Part shown: positions 32,687 through 39,104 of the stretch, piece after piece
Position numbering within the stretch: the stretch's first letter is position 1
How the letters are laid out: every line of letters begins with the position of its first letter
NCBI RefSeq assembly: GCF_008632125.1
Contig: NZ_VWRN01000068.1
Coordinates: forward strand, 1-64,000
DNA from: Cupriavidus cauae
GTDB taxonomy: Bacteria; Pseudomonadota; Gammaproteobacteria; Burkholderiales; Burkholderiaceae
Direction of reading: 5' to 3'
Length of the DNA: 64,000 bases
The notes under the pieces: generated by a model
Database searches by the model: none
Told to the model about the DNA's origin: nothing
The model's input: only the letters and a program-made list of their open reading frames with translations
Position numbers and translations under genes: made by a program

Positions 32687-33988
32687 ATGAGAATGGCAAT
32701 GGACGCGATCGATGCCAATGAAGCGGACCGCCGCGCCGCCAATGCGCGCGTGCTGGCGCGGCTCGTCTCGGTGCAACCCGCGTGGACGGCCGTAAGACCC
32801 GCGCGCGAGGCGCTCGGTCTGGAGCACCACACCCTGCTGCACGCCGGCCCGCCGCTGACGGACCCGTGCCGGCCGCCGGCACCGCTGCTCGCTTCGGCCG
32901 TGCTGTGCTGCCTGCACGAGGGCTGGGCGAGCGATGCGATGGCGGCCGAGCGCGCGATTGCATCCGGGCGCATTGCGTTGCGGCCGGCGCAGGACTTCGG
33001 CGCCGTCACGCCGCTGGCCGCGTTGATTTCGCCTTCCTCGGCGCTGGTGGAGGTCGCCGACGTCGCGGCTCCAGCCGCGTACTGCCCGCGTGCCCGGGCG
33101 TGGTCGCTGCTGGGCAGCGGCGCGGGGCCGCAGTTGCGCTTCGGCAGCCGGGATCCCGCGATCCTGCCCAGGCTGGCGTGGCGCGATGGCCCGCTGGCGC
33201 GCCGGCTGAGCGCCGTGCTGGCCGCCGGGCCGCTGCCCCTGCTGCCGCTGGCGGCGGCGGGACTGGCCGGTGGCGACGATCTGCATGCGCGTACCGTCGT
33301 GGCCAACGCGGCCCTGTGCGAGCGGCTGATCCCGGCGCTGGACACCCTTCCCGACGTGGCGGCCGACGCCACCGGCGAAGCAGACGCGTACGCGCTGGCG
33401 CAGATGCTGCGCCAGACGCCGCTGTTTTTCCTGACGCTTTGGATGGCGGCCTGCCACCTGATGCTCGAACGCGCCGCCGATGGCGGCCGCGACGCGGCGT
33501 CGACCCTCGTCGTGGCGCTGGCCGGCAATGGGCAGCAGGCTGGCATCCGGCTGGCTGGCCAGCCGCATCGATGGCATACCGCGGCTGCCGCCGCACCGGT
33601 CGGGCCGCCGCTGAACGCATCGGCGGCCGCGGCCACCGCCTCGCCGGTAATCGGCGACAGCGGCGTCATCGATGTGTTGGGCTGTGGCGGGCAGGCATTG
33701 ACCGGAGCGCCGGAGATCGCCACCGTGCTGGCGCCATGGTTGCCGGCCGACTGGCGCAAGCGGTCCGGAACCCTGCTGGCGGGCCGGCATCCGGGCCTGG
33801 CGCCGCAAGGGCTGGCCGTGGGCCTCGATGCCGCACGCGTCGCCGCGGGTTGCGAGCCGCTGACCGCGATCGCCATGATCGATGCCGCCGGGGAACGGGG
33901 CCTGCTCGGCCGCGGGCTGTTCGTGCCGCCCGCGACCCTGTTCGCGCAGGCCGCGCGGGACATCGCGGCAGCGGCCGGCGAGGCCTGA
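32687..33988 (+). CDS. diverged DUF1116 (YlbE/AllG-like) protein
   Basis: A 433-residue protein of the DUF1116 family. Shared landmarks, from memory of E. coli YlbE, are LLHAGPPLTDPC (residues 50-61), GRIALRPAQDFGAVTP, FFLTLWMAACHLMLERA, VALAGNGQQAGIRLAG and IGDSGVIDVLGCGGQAL. YlbE (AllG) belongs with FdrA and YlbF to oxamate carbamoyltransferase. Here the usual PCHEHDCVG motif is replaced by PAQDFGAVT (100-108) and the HNRNNAG motif by HARTVVAN, and no fdrA or ylbF partner is in the window. Carbamoyl transfer therefore cannot be assumed. It is the last gene of the operon, 6 bases after livF. Confidence 0.78.
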   Translation: MRMAMDAIDANEADRRAANARVLARLVSVQPAWTAVRPAREALGLEHHTLLHAGPPLTDPCRPPAPLLASAVLCCLHEGWASDAMAAERAIASGRIALRPAQDFGAVTPLAALISPSSALVEVADVAAPAAYCPRARAWSLLGSGAGPQLRFGSRDPAILPRLAWRDGPLARRLSAVLAAGPLPLLPLAAAGLAGGDDLHARTVVANAALCERLIPALDTLPDVAADATGEADAYALAQMLRQTPLFFLTLWMAACHLMLERAADGGRDAASTLVVALAGNGQQAGIRLAGQPHRWHTAAAAAPVGPPLNASAAAATASPVIGDSGVIDVLGCGGQALTGAPEIATVLAPWLPADWRKRSGTLLAGRHPGLAPQGLAVGLDAARVAAGCEPLTAIAMIDAAGERGLLGRGLFVPPATLFAQAARDIAAAAGEA

Positions 33989-34047
33989 CGCCGCCGGGCC
34001 ATTGCGGGCGCCGATTTCGCCACGCAGCGCCGGGTTGGTCCCTGCGC

Positions 34048-34076
34048 TTGCCGCCACTGTGCCGTCCCCCTATAGT
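34048..34076 (+). promoter_or_regulatory. sigma70 promoter of folE-BLUF
   Basis: TTGCCG (34048-34053), 17-base spacer, TATAGT (34071-34076). The start point near 34083 falls at the first candidate ATG (34084), which supports translation from the second ATG at 34108. Confidence 0.7.
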
Positions 34077-34107
34077 CGGGCCAATGTCCTTCAACTCGGG
34101 AAACGGC

Positions 34108-34872
34108 ATGACCACCAGCGATTCCGCTCCGAAACGGCAAGCAGCCGGCGCCTCGACGCCCGTCGTGGCCGACGCGCGCGGCCACGTCGTCGAGCAACCG
34201 GTGTCGGAGCGCATCCGCGCCCGGCTTCTCGCCGCGCGCCAGCGCTTCCACGCCAACGACAATATCTCGCGCTTCATCGAGCCGGGCGAGCTCGACCAGT
34301 TGTCGAAGGAGGTCGAGAACCGGCTGGCCGACGTGCTGCGCAGCCTGGTGATCGATATCGACAACGATCACAACACGCAGGAGACCGCGCGCCGCGTCGC
34401 CAAGATGTACCTGAAGGAAATTTTCGCCGGCCGCTATGTGCATGCGCCGAGCGTGACGGAATTTCCCAATGTCGAGCAGCTCAGCGAGCTGATGATCGTC
34501 GGTCCGATCCGCGTGCGCAGCGCGTGTTCGCACCACCTGTGTCCGATCATCGGCAAGCTGTGGGTGGGCGTCATGCCGAACCAGCACTCGAACCTGATCG
34601 GCCTGTCCAAATATGCGCGGCTGGCCGAATGGATCATGTGCCGGCCGCAGATCCAGGAAGAAGCAGTCAGCCAGATGGCGGACCTGCTGCAGCAGAAGAT
34701 GAATCCGGACGGCCTGGCCATCGTGATGGAGGCCGAGCACTTCTGCATGCACTGGCGCGGCGTGCGCGATACCGACGCCAAGATGACCAACAGCGTGATG
34801 CGCGGCTCCTTCCTGAAGAACGACAGCCTGCGGCGCGAATTCCTGACCCTGCTCAATCTGAACCGCGGCTGA
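34108..34872 (+). CDS. folE: GTP cyclohydrolase I
   Basis: Forms 7,8-dihydroneopterin triphosphate from GTP, the first step to folate and pterins; a cytoplasmic homodecamer. The core is clear: DIDNDHNTQETARRVAKMYL, then VRSACSHHLCPIIGKLWVGV with the zinc Cys and His and the catalytic HH pair, then LAIVMEAEHFCMHWRGVRD. I take ATG at 34108 (254 residues) because a promoter start point falls at the earlier in-frame ATG (34084). An N-terminal extension of about 60 residues precedes the core. The BLUF gene follows after 11 bases with GGAGG before it, so the two are co-transcribed. Confidence 0.9.
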   Translation: MTTSDSAPKRQAAGASTPVVADARGHVVEQPVSERIRARLLAARQRFHANDNISRFIEPGELDQLSKEVENRLADVLRSLVIDIDNDHNTQETARRVAKMYLKEIFAGRYVHAPSVTEFPNVEQLSELMIVGPIRVRSACSHHLCPIIGKLWVGVMPNQHSNLIGLSKYARLAEWIMCRPQIQEEAVSQMADLLQQKMNPDGLAIVMEAEHFCMHWRGVRDTDAKMTNSVMRGSFLKNDSLRREFLTLLNLNRG

Positions 34873-34883
34873 AGGAGGCCATC

Positions 34884-35327
34884 ATGCTAGTTCGTCTGCT
34901 TTACGCGAGCCGCGCCCGCCAGCCCGCCGACGAGGATCTGGTCGATACCATCGTCGCCACCAGCATCGAGCGCAATCCGCCGCAAGGCATCACCGGGGTG
35001 CTGTGCTACGGCAACGGTGTGTTCCTGCAGGCCCTGGAGGGCGCCCGCGCCGAGGTGTCGGCGCTCTATCACCGGATCGCACAGGACCCGCGGCACGAGG
35101 ACGTGGTGCTGCTGCACTACGAGGAAATCGCCGAGCGGGAATTTGCCGGCTGGGCGATGGGGCTGGTCGATACCTGCCGCATCAATACCGCCACGCTGCT
35201 GAAGTATTTCCCGCGGGCGGAGTTCGATCCGTACCGCACCAGCGGCCGCGCCTCGCTGGCGCTGCTGGGCGAATTGATCGCCGGGAATGCGGTGGTGGCG
35301 CGCAGCGCGGAACGGCCGCGTTATTGA
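34884..35327 (+). CDS. BLUF blue-light sensor protein
   Basis: A 147-residue single-domain BLUF protein that binds FAD and senses blue light. The photocycle residues are all in place: Tyr7 in LVRLLYASRA, Asn31 in IERNPPQGITGVL, and Gln49 in GVFLQALEG. The C-terminal helices (about 100-147) have no attached output domain, so it must signal by contact with a partner. Co-transcription with folE makes pterin/folate synthesis a possible target, or reflects the need of another photoreceptor for a pterin. That link is inference. AAGGAGGCC lies ahead of the start. Confidence 0.92.
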   Translation: MLVRLLYASRARQPADEDLVDTIVATSIERNPPQGITGVLCYGNGVFLQALEGARAEVSALYHRIAQDPRHEDVVLLHYEEIAEREFAGWAMGLVDTCRINTATLLKYFPRAEFDPYRTSGRASLALLGELIAGNAVVARSAERPRY

Positions 35328-35478
35328 ACCGTTGCCGTTTAGGGTTCGATGGCCGCCGAGCGGTCGGTGGTGGCCGTCGCGGGATCGCTGACCACCGAAG
35401 GGTCGCCGACCATCGACGGCCAGCGAGGGTGAATCAGGCCGCCGCGCGAAGGCAGGGCGGCCCGCCAGCGCCGATCAG

Positions 35479-35533
35479 GCGCGGGTCATACGCCAGTCAT
35501 GCGCCGGTGATGCGCCGGTGACGCGCCGGCCAG
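35479..35533. repeat. 11-bp x 5 tandem array
   Basis: Five units GCGCGGGTCAT, ACGCCAGTCAT, GCGCCGGTGAT, GCGCCGGTGAC, GCGCCGGCCAG at exact 11-base spacing. It lies between the BLUF gene and the stop of the small lipoprotein gene (35538). The rest of the 210-base convergent gap (35328-35537) shows looser GTCGCCGACCATCG-type repetition. Confidence 0.85.
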
Positions 35534-35537
35534 GCCG

Positions 35538-35723
35538 TCAGTCCTTGCCGAGCTCGTGGCCGATATAACCGCCGACCGCTGCGCCGCCGATGGTGCCCCA
35601 CGGGCTGCCGTCACTGACCTCGTGGCCGATTGCGCCGCCGGCGACCGCGCCGCCCAGCGTACAGCCCTGCATCGAGATGGTCATCGCGCCCGCCGCAACG
35701 AGCGTCGCTATCAGCTTCCACAT
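35538..35723 (-). CDS. small glycine-zipper lipoprotein
   Basis: A 61-residue outer-envelope lipoprotein. The signal WKLIATLVAAGAMTISMQGC ends in a lipobox cysteine at residue 21. The mature part GGAVAGGAIGHEVSDG...GGAAVGGYIGHELG has two glycine-zipper (GxxxG) segments, as in OsmB and related osmotically induced lipoproteins that stabilise membranes. A purine-rich GGAGATCATC lies immediately before the ATG. It has no close operon partner. Confidence 0.85.
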   Translation of the reverse strand: MWKLIATLVAAGAMTISMQGCTLGGAVAGGAIGHEVSDGSPWGTIGGAAVGGYIGHELGKD

Positions 35724-36062
35724 GATGATCTCCTGAGCGGCGTGTTGCCGCCTGATGCGTCCAGCTTAGGCCCGGCCGGCGCGGCGTCGATTCGGCCCCG
35801 GGCTGAATTGCCTGTAGGAAAGGGACGACACCCCGGGCGGCGGCCGTGTCACAGCCGGCGCCGCGCTCGTGCCCCGCTGGCGCCCCTGCCTGCGCCGCGC
35901 TTGTGCCCCGCTTGGCGCCACTGCCTGTGCCTCGCTTGTGCCTCGCTTGTGCGCTGCCGCATGCCGCGCCGGCATGCCCGCCATGCCGAGGCCGCGCTTG
36001 AGCGGCACCGGGACTCCGCGCGATCATCGTGGCGTCGCTGCAGCGCCCCACGAGGAGACACG
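35724..36062. other. intergenic region with degenerate repeats
   Basis: 339 bases between the lipoprotein and the chromene-carboxylate isomerase-like gene (divergent), so promoters for both should lie here. Positions 35862-35953 are a degenerate repeat (separate entry). The isomerase has ACGAGGAGACACG just before its start. No clear -35/-10 pair was found. Confidence 0.45.
35862..35953. repeat. degenerate CGCTTGTGCC-type tandem repeat
   Basis: Two units of about 34-35 bases (GCGCTCGTGCCCCGCTGGCG... and GCGCTTGTGCCCCGCTTGGC...) followed by two 11-base units TCGCTTGTGCC and TCGCTTGTGCG. Confidence 0.75.
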
Positions 36063-36683
36063 ATGTCGGCCGCGCCCCCACCCGCCCTGGAGTTCTGGTT
36101 CGAGTTCGGCAGCAACTACAGCTACCTGAGCGCGATGCGGATCGAGCCGCTGGCCGCCCGGCACGGCGTCGCGCTGGCGTGGAAGCCCTTCCTGCTCGGC
36201 CCGGTGTTCGCCGCACATGGCTGGGAAGGCTCGCCCTTCGTGGTGCAGCGCGCCAAGGGCGCCTACGCGATGATCGACGCCGCCCGCCAGTGCGCCAAAT
36301 ACGGCCTGCCATGGCGGCAGCCGAGCCAGTTCCCGCGCCGGGCGCTGCTGCCGATGCGCGTGGCGCTGCTCGGCGCCGAGGAGCCCTGGATCGGCGCCTA
36401 TTGCCGCCGCATCATGCGGATGAATTTCGCCGAGGACCGCGATATCGACAATCCCGAGGCGGTCGGCGAGGCCCTGGCCGAACTGGGTCTGCCGGCCGAC
36501 GCGCTGCTGTCCGCCGCGGTGCTGCGGCAGAACAAGGAGGCGCTGCGCGCGCAGACCGAACGGGCGCTGCACCGCGGCATCTTCGGCGCGCCGACCTTCT
36601 TCGTCGGCGAGCAGATGTTCTGGGGCAACGACCGGCTGGAAGACGCGCTGGCGCTGGCCATCGGGAAGCCCGCGAACGCCTGA
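36063..36683 (+). CDS. DsbA-fold isomerase, 2-hydroxychromene-2-carboxylate isomerase family
   Basis: A 206-residue protein of the GST-kappa/HCCA isomerase family. EFWFEFGSNYSYLSAMRIEPL contains the catalytic-type Ser near residue 17 in place of the DsbA CxxC. The middle is helical, and the ending RGIFGAPTFFVGEQMFWGNDRLE is the conserved thioredoxin-fold strand with cis-Pro. Family members isomerise ring-opened aromatic intermediates with glutathione, as in naphthalene catabolism, but many copies have unknown substrates. No aromatic ring-cleavage genes are adjacent. AGGAGACACG precedes the start. Confidence 0.82.
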   Translation: MSAAPPPALEFWFEFGSNYSYLSAMRIEPLAARHGVALAWKPFLLGPVFAAHGWEGSPFVVQRAKGAYAMIDAARQCAKYGLPWRQPSQFPRRALLPMRVALLGAEEPWIGAYCRRIMRMNFAEDRDIDNPEAVGEALAELGLPADALLSAAVLRQNKEALRAQTERALHRGIFGAPTFFVGEQMFWGNDRLEDALALAIGKPANA

Positions 36684-36751
36684 GCGAGTGGGGGGCGGGG
36701 CGGGCTGGGCACGGTGGATACGCGGGGCACGCGTGCTACCATCGTCGCCCC

Positions 36752-37267
36752 ATGCCGACCAATATCGAAATCAAGGCCCGCGTCGACGACCGCGACGCCC
36801 TGGCGCCCCTCGCGGCCGAACTGGCCGATCACGGTCCCGAGCTGCTGCAACAGGACGACACCTTCTTCCATTGCGGCAACGGCCGCCTCAAGCTGCGCGC
36901 GTTTCCCTCGGGACGGGGCGAGCTGATCTTCTATCGCCGCGCCGACGACAGCGGTCCCAAGCCCAGCCACTACCAGATCGTGCCGACCGCCGAGCCGGAC
37001 CAGTTGCGCGCCGCGCTGTCGGCCGCCTACGGTGAGGCCGGGCGCGTGCGCAAGGCCCGCATCCTCTACCTGATCGGCCGCACCCGCGTGCATCTGGACC
37101 GCGTCGAGGGACTGGGGGACTTCCTCGAACTGGAGGTGGTGCTGCGCGACGGCGAAGCGCCCGAGCACGGCGTGGCCGAGGCGCACGCGCTGCTGGGCAA
37201 GCTGGGCATCGACGCCAGCCGGCTGGTGCCGACCGCCTATGTCGATCTGCTGCGCGCAAGGGGCTGA
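36752..37267 (+). CDS. CYTH-domain protein (class IV adenylate cyclase / triphosphatase family)
   Basis: A 171-residue CYTH protein forming the triphosphate tunnel metalloenzyme fold. The N-terminus MPTNIEIKARV is the ExExK motif with Asn in place of the first Glu, a variant seen in class IV cyclase-like members. Other charged strands are GRLKLRAF, ELIFYRRADD, RTRVHLDRVEGLGDFLELEV (late R/E strand) and the ending RLVPTAYVDLL. It hydrolyses or cyclises a triphosphate (thiamine triphosphate, inorganic triphosphate or ATP); which one is unknown. It is 68 bases after the isomerase gene. Confidence 0.85.
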   Translation: MPTNIEIKARVDDRDALAPLAAELADHGPELLQQDDTFFHCGNGRLKLRAFPSGRGELIFYRRADDSGPKPSHYQIVPTAEPDQLRAALSAAYGEAGRVRKARILYLIGRTRVHLDRVEGLGDFLELEVVLRDGEAPEHGVAEAHALLGKLGIDASRLVPTAYVDLLRARG

Positions 37268-37775
37268 TCCCGCCCGGCTTCTCGCAGAGGGCTTGATTGC
37301 CGCGCCGCTCTCCTGCCCTTCCTCGCCGACTGCGTCGCTGCCTGCCTTGTTCGCCGATCTCCCGCGCCGCACCGCCTCCCCGCCGGTGCCATTCCCGTGA
37401 ACACCCTGATTTCCACCCGCTTTGATGTAGTACATACTGAACGTCCATTCGGTAAACACTACATCAATGGCGGGGCCCGGAAGCACCACGCCGCGCCGCG
37501 GCCGGACGTATCCGCCGCGGAACGAGCGCGAAGCCGCTTGCCGTGGCATGCTTGCACGGTTCGGCGTGGGCAGCCGCTGGCCCGTTCCTTGCGTCAAACC
37601 GGCCGCTGCGATGTATGTAGTGAATCCTGAATGAAAACAGTGCGCGGCGCACCGCCCGGGCGGGGCGCCACGCACCAGCGCTGTGCCGTCCCTGTGCCGG
37701 GCCTGCGCCGGCGCGCCTTGCCGTTCCACCGTCCATCTCCGCCAACCGGCGACTCGCTTCAGCAAAGGAAGAACG
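37268..37775. other. 508-base regulatory region before the second ABC importer
   Basis: No gene is supported here; the open frames crossing it have no family features. It contains a 46-base imperfect palindrome (37422-37467, separate entry) and a related GATGTATGTAGTGAA stretch at 37605-37619, close to a possible -35 TTGCGT (37587-37592). The receptor gene starts at 37776 behind AAAGGAAGAACG. Confidence 0.5.
37422..37467. promoter_or_regulatory. 46-bp palindrome, probable operator
   Basis: Perfect 10-bp arms TTGATGTAGT (37422-37431) and ACTACATCAA (37458-37467). The inner part ACTGAACGTCCATTCGGT (37436-37453) is itself an imperfect palindrome (ACTGAAC against ATTCGGT). About 17 of 23 base pairs match overall. 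It is AT-richer than its surroundings and suits a TetR- or GntR-type dimer. Confidence 0.6.
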
Positions 37776-39005
37776 ATGCACAACCGAATCCGCCCCCAAC
37801 GACGACTGCGCCGCGCCACCGCTGCCATGGCAGTCACCGTGTCGGCGCTGCTCGGCAGCGCCGCGGCGCTGGCGCAGAACACCATCAAGATCGGCGAGAT
37901 CAACAGCTACAAGGCGCAGCCGGCGTTCCTCGAGCCGTACAAGCGCGGCTGGGAAATGGCGGTGGACGAGGTCAATGCGGCGGGCGGGGTGCTCGGCAAG
38001 AAGCTGGAGGTGGTATCGCGCGACGATAACGGCAATCCCGGCGACTCGGTGCGGGTGGCCGAGGAACTGGTGGCGCGCGAGCGCGTGGCGCTGCTGTTCG
38101 GCGGCTTCCTGTCCAACACCGGATTGGCGCTGACCGACTACGCCAAGCAGCGGCGCGTGTTCTTCCTCGCCGCCGAGCCGCTGACCGACAAGATCGTCTG
38201 GCAGAACGGCAACCAGTACACCTACCGGCTGCGCCCGTCGACCTATATGCAGGTCGCGATGCTGGTGCCCGAGGCGGCCAAGCTGAAGAAGAAGCGCTGG
38301 GCCATCGTCTATCCGAATTACGAGTACGGCCAGTCGGCGGTCGCGACCTTCAAGAAGCTGCTGAAGCAGGCGCAGCCCGATGTCGAGTTCGTTGCCGAGC
38401 AGGCGCCGCCGCTGGGCAAGGTCGACGCCGGCTCGGTGGTGCAGGCGCTGGCGGATGCCAAGCCCGATGCGATCTTCAACGTGCTGTTCGCCGCCGACCT
38501 CGGCAAGTTCGTGCGCGAGGGCAATACGCGCGGCCTGTTCGAGGGGCGCGAGGTCGTGTCGCTGCTGACCGGCGAGCCCGAATACCTCGATCCGCTGCGC
38601 GGCGAGGCGCCGAAGAACTGGGTGGTCACCGGCTACCCGTGGTACGCGATCGATACGCCCGAGAACAAGAAGTTCGTCGAGGCCTACCGCAAGAAGTTCA
38701 ACGACACGCCGCGCGTCGGCTCGGTGGTCGGCTACGCCGCGGTCAAGTCGATCGCGGCCGGGCTGCAGAAGGCCGGCACCACCGACAGCGACAAGCTGGC
38801 CGCCGCGTTCTCCGGCCTGCGCGTCGACACGCCGATGGGGCAGATCGTCTACCGTCCGCAGGACCATCAATCGACGATGGGCGCCTACGTCGGCCGCACC
38901 GGCGTGCGCGACGGCAAGGGCGTGATGACCTCGTTCGTCTATGTGGACGGCGCCAAGGTCCAGCCGAGCGACGCCGAAGTGAAGGCGATGCGGCCGGCGC
39001 AATAA
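37776..39005 (+). CDS. HAAT-family ABC transporter substrate-binding protein 2
   Basis: A 409-residue periplasmic receptor. The signal peptide RRATAAMAVTVSALLGSAAA ends at ALAQ (about residue 30). The mature protein starts NTIKIGEINSYKAQPAFLEP and has DEVNAAGGVLGKKLEVVSRD plus LLFGGFLSNTGLALTDYAK, the ligand cleft region. QPAFLEPYKRGWEMA differs from leucine receptors, so an aromatic or amide ligand is more likely than an amino acid. The ATG at 37776 (after AAAGGAAGAACG) is preferred to one at 37683 that would misplace the signal peptide. It opens the second importer operon. Confidence 0.9.
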   Translation: MHNRIRPQRRLRRATAAMAVTVSALLGSAAALAQNTIKIGEINSYKAQPAFLEPYKRGWEMAVDEVNAAGGVLGKKLEVVSRDDNGNPGDSVRVAEELVARERVALLFGGFLSNTGLALTDYAKQRRVFFLAAEPLTDKIVWQNGNQYTYRLRPSTYMQVAMLVPEAAKLKKKRWAIVYPNYEYGQSAVATFKKLLKQAQPDVEFVAEQAPPLGKVDAGSVVQALADAKPDAIFNVLFAADLGKFVREGNTRGLFEGREVVSLLTGEPEYLDPLRGEAPKNWVVTGYPWYAIDTPENKKFVEAYRKKFNDTPRVGSVVGYAAVKSIAAGLQKAGTTDSDKLAAAFSGLRVDTPMGQIVYRPQDHQSTMGAYVGRTGVRDGKGVMTSFVYVDGAKVQPSDAEVKAMRPAQ

Positions 39006-39008
39006 CGG

Positions 39009-39078
39009 CGATGCAACCACGCCGACGCAATCGGGCCGATGCAACAGGCCGGTGCAAATAAGGCCAATGCAATAAGGC
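39009..39078. repeat. 14-bp x 5 degenerate tandem array
   Basis: Five 14-base units (CGATGCAACCACGC, CGACGCAATCGGGC, CGATGCAACAGGCC, GGTGCAAATAAGGC, CAATGCAATAAGGC), with a weaker sixth. It fills most of the 99-base gap between the receptor and permease genes of one operon. Confidence 0.9.
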
Positions 39079-39104
39079 CGGCGCGTCCCGGCTGGAGTCG
39101 ACAC

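Noticed and set aside
37397-37630. Small plus-strand frame of 77 codons before the second receptor gene
   Set aside because: It runs through the 46-bp palindrome, has no ribosome site and shows no recognisable protein feature.
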